From Silvimonas soli (GTDB lineage Bacteria > Pseudomonadota > Gammaproteobacteria > Burkholderiales > Chitinibacteraceae): a stretch of DNA of 64,000 nucleotides. Each line of letters begins with the position of its first letter. Position 1 is the stretch's first letter. Below the pieces are notes generated by a model, which saw only the letters and a list, made by a program, of their open reading frames with translations, had not been told where the DNA came from and did not search any database. A program made the position numbers and the translations under genes. Location: NCBI RefSeq assembly GCF_030035605.1, contig NZ_CP106736.1, positions 3,779,001 through 3,843,000 on the forward strand. Reading direction: 5' to 3'. Below, in pieces: positions 36,187 through 44,134 of this stretch.

Positions 36187-36294
36187 TGGTGCAATTATTG
36201 AAACGGCATGCACCAGAAAGTGCTTAATTAATCAGGTATATAGCGGTTTCACCTGACATCCCGGGGCTAGCGTTCAGTGGCATGCTTCTTGCCA
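36187..36294 (+). promoter_or_regulatory. Candidate sigma-54 promoter with NtrC-like upstream sites
   Basis: TGGCATGCTTCTTGCC (36278-36293) matches the -24/-12 pattern TGGCAYG-N4-TTGC with correct GG/GC spacing. About 60 bp further up, TGGTGCA (36187-36193) and TGCACCAGAAAGTGCTTAAT (36209-36228) resemble NtrC sites such as those before enteric glnA. Transcription would start about 36303 and run rightward. The next recognised gene in that direction is the AraC-type regulator at 36927, 620 bp away. Confidence 0.45.
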
Positions 36295-36599
36295 TACATT
36301 GCTGTATGAGTTTGCTCGGTGAGGTCGCCTTTGGTCCGGTTTTGTCCGACAAAATCTGCCAGTGGCACAGAGTACTCACTTGCGCATGCCGGACTGGTTT
36401 TGTGGCGGCAGGTCGCATAAGGTTAGAACACAGAATCATTAAAAGCCGGATCGCCTTACGGTGATCAAGCAAGAGGGCTTCTACTGGCCGCCTCAGCGCA
36501 CCGACTGCTCTGGTAGATCAACAGCCCCGCAATCTCAACCGCACAAGCACGACCTTGTTATTCAACGTGCCAGTAGAAAACGCAGCAAACCCGCCAAGG

Positions 36600-36870
36600 G
36601 GAACCTCTGAACAAGCCCTTTGGGAGTAGCGTTTAGGCCAAATTGGGATGATCTGTTGACCCGCAGTGGTGTCCCAAGGCCGGGGCCTTTGGATACCACT
36701 GCGGGGCGGCAGGCGCCCGATTTCGCCTAAACCCTTCGGGACGGTGCTTTGCGGGCGGCTCGCTGTGTTGCAGCCCTTGAACAGGCAATAAGCCTGTCCT
36801 GCGGGCTGACGTCGTGCGATCCATCCCGCAAAGCGTCGTCGCTGCCCCAAAGGTCTTGTTCAGAGGTTCC
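36600..36870. repeat. 271-bp MITE-like element with nested inverted repeats
   Basis: Outer 25-bp ends, 36600-36624 (GGAACCTCTGAACAAG…) and 36846-36870, match at 24 of 25 positions in inverse. Inside are two separate multi-level hairpins. The first pairs 36631-36647 with 36716-36732 (15 of 17) and encloses CCGCAGTGGT (36661-36670) / ACCACTGCGG (36695-36704), then 36672-36681 / 36684-36693. The second pairs CTTTGCGGG (36747-36755) with CCCGCAAAG (36825-36833) and encloses CAGCCC / GGGCTG and ACAGGC / GCCTGT. It has no credible reading frame. The ends look like insertion-sequence termini. Confidence 0.75.
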
Positions 36871-36926
36871 TCAGTGTTGTTGCACGGACGAGAGCAAAGT
36901 AAAGAGTAATTCACAGGAAATACAAC

Positions 36927-38021
36927 ATGAAACGCTCGGGCTCATGTGTACAGGCATCCGCCACGCTGGTGCCGTCGACGCTACAAACCATTTCAACCAT
37001 TGCGCGGCTCACAGGGCGGCGCGATATTCCGCCAGACCGTGTTCTGGCCGGCTGCGGGGTCAGCGCTGCTGACCTGCAAGACACCACCATGATGGTGACC
37101 CACGCGCAGGAATTGATTGTTTCGGCCAACGCCCGTGCGCTCACCGGTGACGAATCGCTCGGCTTGCAAATTGGCAACGCCTTGCGGGTATCCAGTTTTG
37201 GTCTGCTGGGTTACGCCATGCTGGTCAGCCCAACGCTGGCCGATGCGCTGCAATGCATTTTTGATTTCCCGCTGCTGTTTGGCTCGTATTTCGACGTGAC
37301 CTTGCGGGTAGATGGCTATGCCGCCGCGCTGGGCGTCGAGGGTTACCGTTATCGGCCAGATCTGGAAATCTGGAACACCGACATGTGCCTGGCCGCATTG
37401 TGGGCCGTGGTCTGTGATGTGATGGCCGACAAGATCAGTCCGGATTGCGTGGCTTTGAGTCATGGCAAACCGGAACATGCGTCGGCTTATCGCCAGGTGT
37501 TCGGCTGTTCGACCTATTTTGACCGGCAAGAAAGCGCGGTGTTTTTCCCCTCCGAATTGCTAAGCAGCCCGTTGCCGCTGGCTGATCCGTTCAGTTATGA
37601 GGTGATGCGTCAGCAATGTGCGCAATTGCAACGGACCTGGCAAAACAACGGCAACCTGGATGTGATCGCCAAGGCGCTGCGGCTGATGTCGGCTGACCCG
37701 CTCAAGTACAACCAGCTCAACAATGTGGCGAGCGAGTTGTTTATGTCGGAGCGCACTTTGCGCCGGCGGCTGGATGAGCGCGGTGTGAAATTCCAGACCT
37801 TGCTGGATCAAGTCTTGCGCGACAAAGCGCTGGAATATCTATCCCGTACTGCCATGCCGGTGGCCGATATTGCCGAGAAGCTGGGCTATAGCGAAACCGC
37901 CAGCTTTCGTCATGCTTTCCGCCGCTGGACTGGCCAATGCCCCAGTGAGTACCGCGCCACCCCGGTGGAAAAAACGGCCAGAGCACACCGTGCAAGTTGG
38001 CCCGAATTATCCCCCGGCTGA
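36927..38021 (+). CDS. AraC family regulator with PF12625-type ligand domain
   Basis: A 364-residue regulator. The N-terminal two-thirds (IARLTGRRDIPPDRVLAGCGVSAADL, SLGLQIGNALRVSSFGLLGYAML) is the arabinose-binding-like domain of the OruR/ArgR-like AraC subgroup. The C-terminus carries two helix-turn-helix units (NNVASELFMSERTLRRRLDERG and VADIAEKLGYSETASFRHAFRRWTGQCPSEYR). CAGGAAA precedes the ATG. Its place at the head of puuD-puuA-spuC-pot suggests it controls polyamine use; the inducer is unknown. Confidence 0.9.
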   Translation: MKRSGSCVQASATLVPSTLQTISTIARLTGRRDIPPDRVLAGCGVSAADLQDTTMMVTHAQELIVSANARALTGDESLGLQIGNALRVSSFGLLGYAMLVSPTLADALQCIFDFPLLFGSYFDVTLRVDGYAAALGVEGYRYRPDLEIWNTDMCLAALWAVVCDVMADKISPDCVALSHGKPEHASAYRQVFGCSTYFDRQESAVFFPSELLSSPLPLADPFSYEVMRQQCAQLQRTWQNNGNLDVIAKALRLMSADPLKYNQLNNVASELFMSERTLRRRLDERGVKFQTLLDQVLRDKALEYLSRTAMPVADIAEKLGYSETASFRHAFRRWTGQCPSEYRATPVEKTARAHRASWPELSPG

Positions 38022-38458
38022 CCGGTTTTTCTCTCTTACTCCCCTCATACACCCAGGCAGAATGGGTTCATCGAAATGTGAATACGCACAACGATTAACG
38101 GCAAACAAATTGACCGTTATCAATGCGAATCACTCTCGGTGGCCTGTTCTGGTTGTGGTCTGCGCCTGTAGTAAACGCTCAACCGCAAGGATCAACCGGA
38201 CTGGATAAGGGCTCACTGGCGTCATGGCAATACGCGAGGCGCAGTGTCCCAGACATCACTAGAACATATGAAGATTGCAGGCGTTTGACAGTAACCGGCC
38301 AGCAGGTCGGCAAACTACAGATGTTCAGCAATACTCAAATTGATTGTGTTGATGGTGAAAGTGCAGGACTGGAACAAAGGTGGGCTTCGCCCGCCGCCAG
38401 CAAACGCGCAAGCAGCCGCAATGGCGTGGCTGCCCGCCGGAACAGACATGGTGATCCC
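38022..38458. other. Intergenic, 437 bp, no gene recognised
   Basis: The puuD frame stays open backward through this stretch, but the upstream part has no family similarity or ribosome site. A weak dyad TAACGG (38096-38101) / CCGTTA (38114-38119) may belong to a promoter for puuD. Nothing else stands out. Confidence 0.35.
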
Positions 38459-39253
38459 ATGAGTAAACCGAACCAGGCATCAAGTAACAAACCGGTTGTA
38501 GGCGTTATCGCCGACCTCAAAATGCTCGGCCACCACCCGTTTCACTGTGCTGGCAACAAGTATGTTGTTGCCGCTGTGGATGGTGCCGATACCTTCGCAA
38601 TTTTGCTGCCCGCCATGGCTGGCCAGCAATCCATCGAACAAACGCTCGATCTGGTGGATGGTCTGATGTTCACCGGCAGCCCCTCCAATGTGGAGCCCCG
38701 TCATTACGGCGGCCCCTCCAGTGCCCAGGGCACTTTGCATGATCCCGCCCGTGATGCCACCAGCCTGCCGCTGATTCGCGCTGCCATTGCAGCGGGCGTG
38801 CCGGTGTTTGGCATCTGTCGCGGCTTTCAGGAAATCAACGTTGCGCTCGGCGGCACGCTGCATCAGAAGGTGCACGAGGTGCCCGGCATGTTGCTGCACC
38901 GCGAACGTGAAGAAGACCCGCTGGAAATCCAGTATGGCCCGGCGCATCAAATTGCAGTGGTGCCAGGCGGCAAGCTGGAAAGCTGGTACGGCAAGCCAGA
39001 GGCCACCGTTAATTCATTACACAACCAGGGCGTAGAAACACTGGCGCCCGGTGCACGGGTAGAAGCAGTTGCGCCCGATGGCCTGGTTGAAGCATTCAGC
39101 GTGAAAGATGCAAGCAGTTTTGCATTTGCAGTGCAGTGGCACCCTGAATGGCAATTTGCCGATAACCCGCTTTCAGTTGCTTTATTTGCGGCGTTTGGCG
39201 CGGCCTGCCGGGATCAACAAGCAAGAAAACAAGGGGGACAAACGCGGGGGTAG
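38459..39253 (+). CDS. puuD: Gamma-glutamyl-GABA hydrolase
   Basis: A 264-residue class I glutamine-amidotransferase-like hydrolase. The nucleophile is C120 in VFGICRGFQEINVALGG, with the His-x-x-Glu pair in VQWHPEWQF. SKPVVG-type start, GLMFTGSPSNVEPRHYG and LHNQGVETLAPG are typical of PuuD. It frees GABA from gamma-glutamyl-GABA, the last step before GabT. The start MSKPNQASSNK follows a purine-poor leader; an ATG at 38450 in another frame is not used. Confidence 0.93.
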   Translation: MSKPNQASSNKPVVGVIADLKMLGHHPFHCAGNKYVVAAVDGADTFAILLPAMAGQQSIEQTLDLVDGLMFTGSPSNVEPRHYGGPSSAQGTLHDPARDATSLPLIRAAIAAGVPVFGICRGFQEINVALGGTLHQKVHEVPGMLLHREREEDPLEIQYGPAHQIAVVPGGKLESWYGKPEATVNSLHNQGVETLAPGARVEAVAPDGLVEAFSVKDASSFAFAVQWHPEWQFADNPLSVALFAAFGAACRDQQARKQGGQTRG

Positions 39254-39341
39254 GCCGCGACTGACAACAGAGCCGGGAAGATCAGATTGTGGCAACCGCC
39301 ACAGTCAAAAGAGTCGATTTCCGTGGTTTAGAGGCGTACAC

Positions 39342-39436
39342 AAAACCGTTCTGACTGCGTTATCAGGCCTTGCCGTACTACTTGTACTGTCTGCGGCCAG
39401 ATGCCTTGCCAGAACAATTTTGTGAGCGACTCTCAA
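39342..39436. repeat. Inverted repeat and 26-bp block shared with the potG upstream region
   Basis: AAAACCGTTCTG (39342-39353) and CAGAACAATTTT (39410-39421) form an imperfect inverted repeat around GTACTACTTGTACTGTC. The right end continues as TGTGAGCGACTCTCAA to 39436. The block 39411-39436 matches 44079-44104 at 24 of 26 positions. It lies 114 bp before puuA. Confidence 0.6.
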
Positions 39437-39549
39437 GATCGTTAGCAGCGCTGTAGAAACGGCATGTTAACGGTTTCAGGCAATAGGCTGATCAACGAAT
39501 CAGCGGTGCTTAACTACCGAAATGGGCCCTGCAAACGGGACTGAACCAG

Positions 39550-40884
39550 ATGGACAAGATCGCAGAGTTTTTGAAAGAACATCGCATTACCGAAGTTGAA
39601 TGTGTAGTGCCGGACATGACCGGCATTGCTCGCGGCAAGATCATTCCGCGTAGCAAGTTTGAATCCGGCGAAAACATGCGCCTGCCTGCTGCCGTGTTGT
39701 TCCAGACAGTGAACGGCGAATATCCGGATGATGAAACCATCTCCGGCGTGACCGACCCGGACATGATCTGCGTCCCTGATCCTGATGCCATCCGCCTGGT
39801 GCCCTGGGCCGTTGACCCAACCTGCCAGGTGATTCACGACTGCGTGCACTTTGATGGCTCGCCCGTCGAATACTCACCGCGTTACGTGCTCAAGCGCGTG
39901 CTCAATCTGTACAAAGAACGCGGCTGGAAGCCAGTCGTGGCGCCAGAGCTTGAATTCTATCTGGTTGACGTAAACAAGAACCCGGATATTCCGCTGCAGC
40001 CGCCCGTTGGCCGCTCTGGCCGCGCCGAAGTAGGTCACCAGGCTTACTCGATCGAAGCGGTGAACGAGTTCGATCCGCTGTTTGAAGATATCTACGATTA
40101 CTGCGAAGCGCAGGATCTGGAAGTCGATACGCTGATCCACGAAGTGGGCGCGGCGCAGATGGAAATCAACTTCCTGCATGGTGATCCGCTCGATCTGGCT
40201 GACCGCGTGTTCCTGTTCAAGCGCACGGTGCGTGAAGTGGCATTGCGCCACAACATGTACGCCACTTTCATGGCCAAGCCGATGGAAAACGAACCCGGTT
40301 CGGCCATGCACATCCACCAAAGCATTGTGGATGCCAAAACCGGCGAAAACCTGTTCAGCACCGCCGATGGCAAAGAATCCGAGTTGTTCTATCACTACAT
40401 CGCCGGTCTGCAGGCGTATGTGCCCGCACTGATGCCTATCTTTGCGCCGTTCGTGAACAGCTATCGTCGCCTGTCACGCTTTACCGCTGCGCCGATCAAC
40501 ATCCAGTGGGGTTACGACAACCGCACCGTGGGTCTGCGGGTGCCGATGTCTGGCCCGGTGGCCAAGCGCGTTGAGAACCGCATCGCCGGTGTCGACAGCA
40601 ACCCCTATCTGGCTATCGCGGCCACGCTGGCTGCCGGTTATCTGGGCATGGTGCAAAAGCTCAATCCAACCGAGCCGGTCGCCACTGACGCCTACAACAT
40701 GCCGTACGAACTGCCACGCAATCTGGAGTCTGCCATTGCGCTGATGCGCAGTAGCACGGCGATTCCGGAAGTGCTGGGCCAAGCATTCGTCCAGGCCTAC
40801 ACCAGCGTGAAAGAAACCGAATATGAAGCGTTTTTCCGCGTGATCAGCTCGTGGGAGCGTCGGCACTTGCTGCTGTACGTGTAG
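39550..40884 (+). CDS. puuA: Gamma-glutamylputrescine synthetase
   Basis: A 444-residue glutamine-synthetase-like ligase. It has the catalytic landmarks APELEFYLVD, GAAQMEINF, GSAMHIHQS and, in place of normal GlnA features, the PuuA-type NIQWGYDNRTVGLRVP and ending SSWERRHLLLYV. It lacks the adenylylation-loop tyrosine of GlnA. It joins glutamate to putrescine using ATP, the first step of the gamma-glutamyl pathway completed by PuuB, PuuC and PuuD. Its TAG stop lies inside a dispersed repeat (40881-40944). Confidence 0.94.
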   Translation: MDKIAEFLKEHRITEVECVVPDMTGIARGKIIPRSKFESGENMRLPAAVLFQTVNGEYPDDETISGVTDPDMICVPDPDAIRLVPWAVDPTCQVIHDCVHFDGSPVEYSPRYVLKRVLNLYKERGWKPVVAPELEFYLVDVNKNPDIPLQPPVGRSGRAEVGHQAYSIEAVNEFDPLFEDIYDYCEAQDLEVDTLIHEVGAAQMEINFLHGDPLDLADRVFLFKRTVREVALRHNMYATFMAKPMENEPGSAMHIHQSIVDAKTGENLFSTADGKESELFYHYIAGLQAYVPALMPIFAPFVNSYRRLSRFTAAPINIQWGYDNRTVGLRVPMSGPVAKRVENRIAGVDSNPYLAIAATLAAGYLGMVQKLNPTEPVATDAYNMPYELPRNLESAIALMRSSTAIPEVLGQAFVQAYTSVKETEYEAFFRVISSWERRHLLLYV

Positions 40885-40980
40885 GGTTTGCACGCGAGGC
40901 GTGCGAACGCGTTCAGTGGCGGTGCGCATTCATGCGCACCCTACTGATGCCGGTGGATTATTTCGCGAATCCACCCTACG
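40881..40980. repeat. Two dispersed palindromes after puuA
   Basis: GTAGGGTTTGCACGCG…ATGCGCACCCTAC at 40881-40944, a copy of the family at 19154-19215, and GGTGGATT…AATCCACCCTAC at 40953-40980. The first includes the puuA stop codon. Confidence 0.7.
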
Positions 40981-41022
40981 AAACCATCCGGAAAACGACG
41001 TGAAATACAGGATGCAAGAATC

Positions 41023-42405
41023 ATGATGACTCAGACCCTGACTCAACGGACTACCCAGGAATGGCAACAACTGGATGCCGCCCACCACATTCATCCGTTT
41101 TCGGACATGGGCTCGCTCAACCGCGCCGGTAGCCGGGTGATTACTCACGCCAAGGGCGTGTATCTGTGGGATTCCGAAGGCAACAAAATCCTCGATGGCA
41201 TGGCCGGGCTGTGGTGTGTGAATGTCGGTTATGGCCGCGAAGAACTGGCCGATGCCGCTCGCAACCAAATGCTGGAACTGCCGTACTACAACACCTTTTT
41301 CAAAACCACCCATCCACCAGTGATTGAACTGTCGCGCCAACTGGCTGAACTCACACCGGATGGTTTCAATCACTTTTTCTACTGTAATTCGGGTTCGGAA
41401 GGTAACGACACCGTACTGCGCCTGGTGCATCAGTACTGGGCCGCGCAAAGCAAGCCAGAACGCAAGATCGTGATCAGCCGTATCAATGGTTATCACGGTT
41501 CCACCATTGCCGGTGCTTCGCTTGGTGGCATGGGTTACATGCATGAACAGATGCCGTCCAAGGTCGGCAACATCGTGCACATCCACCAACCGTACTGGTA
41601 CGGCGAAGCCGCCGAAGGCGTTACCGCACAGGCGTTTGGTCTGGCGCGCGCTGCCGAGCTGGAAGCCAGGATTCTTGAGGTCGGTGCTGAAAACGTCGCC
41701 GCCTTTATTGGCGAACCGTTCCAGGGCGCGGGCGGGGTGATCTTTCCGCCAGACAACTACTGGCCAGAAATCCAGCGCATCTGCGACAAGTACGACATCT
41801 TGCTGGTGGCGGACGAAGTCATTGGCGGCTTTGGTCGCACCGGCGAATGGTTTGCGCACCAGCACTTTGGTTTCAAGCCAGACATCATGACCCTGGCCAA
41901 GGGTTTGACCAGCGGTTACATCCCGATGGGCGCGGTGGCGATTCATGACCGCGTGGCTAATCCGATCATCGCGGCGGGCGATTTCAATCACGGCATGACT
42001 TATTCCGGTCACCCAGTAGCGGCGGCAGTGGCGCTGGCCAATATCGCCATTCTGCGTGATGGCGGCGTGGTGAATCAGGTCAAGACAGAAACCGGTCCGT
42101 ATTTCCAGAAATCGCTGCGTGAAGCACTGACCAACAGCCCGATCGTAGGCGAAATCCACGGCGCGGGTCTGGTGGCCGGCATGCAGCTGTGTGAACAGAA
42201 ATCATCACGTAAACGTTTTGAGAATGGTGGCGATGTGGGCTTGATCTGCCGTGATCATTGTTTTTCCAACAACCTGATCATGCGCGCCACTGGTGACCGG
42301 ATGTTGCTGTCGCCACCGCTGGTGATTAGCCGCTCGGAAATTGACGAACTGGTCGAGAAAGCCGCGCGCTGTATTGATCTGACGGCCAAAGACCTTGGGT
42401 ATTGA
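41023..42405 (+). CDS. spuC: Putrescine:pyruvate aminotransferase (SpuC-like)
   Basis: A 460-residue class III aminotransferase. It starts with TQEWQQLDAAHHIHPFSD, and then shows GLWCVNVGYGREELADAA, YCNSGSEGNDTVLRLV (phosphate loop), LLVADEVIGGFGRTGEWFA and the Schiff-base lysine K293 in IMTLAKGLTSGY. These are typical of the SpuC/omega-aminotransferase group that uses pyruvate as acceptor. It offers a direct putrescine-to-4-aminobutanal route beside PuuAB. ATG 41026 is an equal alternative start. Confidence 0.9.
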   Translation: MMTQTLTQRTTQEWQQLDAAHHIHPFSDMGSLNRAGSRVITHAKGVYLWDSEGNKILDGMAGLWCVNVGYGREELADAARNQMLELPYYNTFFKTTHPPVIELSRQLAELTPDGFNHFFYCNSGSEGNDTVLRLVHQYWAAQSKPERKIVISRINGYHGSTIAGASLGGMGYMHEQMPSKVGNIVHIHQPYWYGEAAEGVTAQAFGLARAAELEARILEVGAENVAAFIGEPFQGAGGVIFPPDNYWPEIQRICDKYDILLVADEVIGGFGRTGEWFAHQHFGFKPDIMTLAKGLTSGYIPMGAVAIHDRVANPIIAAGDFNHGMTYSGHPVAAAVALANIAILRDGGVVNQVKTETGPYFQKSLREALTNSPIVGEIHGAGLVAGMQLCEQKSSRKRFENGGDVGLICRDHCFSNNLIMRATGDRMLLSPPLVISRSEIDELVEKAARCIDLTAKDLGY

Positions 42406-42410
42406 AACGC

Positions 42411-42505
42411 GTAGGGTTTGCAGGCAGCGCCTGCGAACGCGGTCAGTAAAAGTGCGCATGAATGCACACCCTACGAATCTACGAATCTACGAATCTACGG
42501 ATTTA
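42411..42505. repeat. GTAGGGTTTGC palindrome followed by an 8-bp tandem repeat
   Basis: The palindrome spans 42411-42474. It runs directly into three copies of TACGAATC and a fourth changed copy (TACGGATT), about 42472-42505. The remainder to the potF start (42506-42729) shows no gene. Confidence 0.65.
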
Positions 42506-42729
42506 CAGATTAAGCAGTGTTTTGAAGCGTAGCACCCGCAGGCGGCGCCAGATCGCTGCGGCAGTAACACCAAAGACCAATAAAAACCGACCGACACGGC
42601 CGGGCGACTCGACAGATTAGTAGTTTTGTTTCAGGCACTGCACGCAGTAATCAAGCTGTTTGTCGTAGCGACCCGGCCCGCTCTTAACGCCGGACTATTC
42701 GAGCGTCATTTTGATTGGAGAGAGATAAG

Positions 42730-43830
42730 ATGAAGTGCAAGATTTTGAGCAGTCTGGCCCTGGCCAGTATCTGTGCAGCGGCGGCGGGTTCGGCGTTTGC
42801 GGCAGATACCGAGTTGAATGTGTACAACTGGTCCGATTACATCGCCAAAGATACGATTCCCAACTTCACCAAGGAAACCGGCATCAAGGTGAAATACGAC
42901 GTCTACGACAGTGACGACACCTTGCAAGCCAAATTGCTGACCGGCAAAGCGGGTTACGACATCGTTGTGCCAACCAGCAACTTTGCTGCCAAGCAGATTC
43001 AGGCCGGCATTTACATGAAGCTGGATAAATCCAAGCTGCCGAATCTGAAAAACCTGGACCCAACCCTGATGGCGCAAGTGGCCGGTGCCGATCCTGGTAA
43101 CCAGTACCTGATTCCCTGGGCCTACGGTACCGATGGTCTGGGTTACAACGTGACCAAAGTCAAAGCCATCCTCGGTAAAGATGTTGATCTGGCCAACTGG
43201 GACATCCTGATGAAGCCGGAGAACCTCTCCAAGCTCAAGGGTTGCGGTGTGTCGATGCTGGATCAGGCTAACGATGTGTTTGCCATGGCCCTGCACTATG
43301 TCGGCAAAGATCCTAACAGTACCAATCCTGCCGATTACCAACTGGCGTATGACGCCCTCAAGAAAATCCGCCCGTACATTGGTCAGTTCAACTCTTCGGG
43401 TTACATCAATGACCTGGCAGGCGGCGATATCTGTATCGCATTTGGCTGGTCGGGCGACGTAACCATTGCCAAGCAACGCGCCAAAGAAGCGGGCAAGGCC
43501 TATGAAATCCAGTATTTCATTCCGAAGGGTGGCGCTCCGGTGTGGTTTGACACCATGGCGATTCCGAAAGATGCCCCGCATCCAGAAGCTGCGCTGAAAT
43601 GGATCAACTACATCGAAACCCCGCAAGTTCACGCCGAAATTACCAACCAGGTGTTCTATCCGAACGCCAACGCCGAAGCCCGCAAGTTCGTGAAGCCTGA
43701 AGTGGCCAATGATCCGGTGGTTTACCCACCGCCAGAAGTCGCCAAGACCCTGTTCTTGCTCAAGCCGCTGCCATCAGAAATTCTGCGGCTGGAAAACCGG
43801 TTGTGGGCGCAATACAAGTCGGGCCGCTGA
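42730..43830 (+). CDS. potF: Putrescine/spermidine ABC transporter binding protein
   Basis: A 366-residue family-1 binding protein, PotF/SpuD type. Sec signal MKCKILSSLALASICAAAAG…AFA, cleaved about residue 24. The mature start ADTELNVYNWSDYIAKDTIP is diagnostic. Acidic and aromatic residues that hold the diamine are expected in KVKYDVYDSDDT and IPWAYGTDGLGYN. GGAGAG precedes ATG 42730; an earlier in-frame GTG-like start is not needed. First gene of potFGHI. Confidence 0.94.
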   Translation: MKCKILSSLALASICAAAAGSAFAADTELNVYNWSDYIAKDTIPNFTKETGIKVKYDVYDSDDTLQAKLLTGKAGYDIVVPTSNFAAKQIQAGIYMKLDKSKLPNLKNLDPTLMAQVAGADPGNQYLIPWAYGTDGLGYNVTKVKAILGKDVDLANWDILMKPENLSKLKGCGVSMLDQANDVFAMALHYVGKDPNSTNPADYQLAYDALKKIRPYIGQFNSSGYINDLAGGDICIAFGWSGDVTIAKQRAKEAGKAYEIQYFIPKGGAPVWFDTMAIPKDAPHPEAALKWINYIETPQVHAEITNQVFYPNANAEARKFVKPEVANDPVVYPPPEVAKTLFLLKPLPSEILRLENRLWAQYKSGR

Positions 43831-43973
43831 TTCCAGCCGTGTCTGATTAGTTAACCAACACAGTTAAACAACGCATTGCCAATGACGCAGGTTGGGCCGA
43901 TTCAGGCTCCGCTCGGCCCCTCCTGCGTCTTGAAGTTGTCAACAAAAGCGCCCTGATTCCTGGCTTTTGCGTC

Positions 43974-44041
43974 GTAGGGTGCGCATTCATGCGCACCGTC
44001 AGCAATGTTCGCGTTCGCATGCCAAGGCCTGCAAACCCTAC
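43974..44041. repeat. GTAGGGTTTGC palindromic repeat, inverted copy
   Basis: GTAGGGTGCGCATTCATGCG at the left and TGCAAACCCTAC at the right, the reverse of the copies at 19154, 40881 and 42411. It sits between potF and potG. Confidence 0.7.
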
Positions 44042-44078
44042 GTTCTGGTGCCTTGTATATGAGGCTGGACAAGTATTC

Positions 44079-44104
44079 AGAACGATTTTGTTAGCGACTC
44101 TCAA
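44079..44104. repeat. 26-bp block also found before puuA
   Basis: AGAACGATTTTGTTAGCGAC plus TCTCAA, differing at two positions from 39411-39436. It ends 31 bp before the potG start, so it lies in a possible promoter or leader. Confidence 0.55.
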
Positions 44105-44134
44105 CCATCCTCTTAGCAACAGGTAACCAGAATC

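Noticed and set aside
36306..36464. Small open frame just after the sigma-54 candidate (about 52 codons, MSLLGEVAFGPVLSD start)
   Set aside because: No ribosome site, its ATG would be almost at the transcript start, and the Cys/Arg-rich tail does not look like a protein. Left as non-coding.
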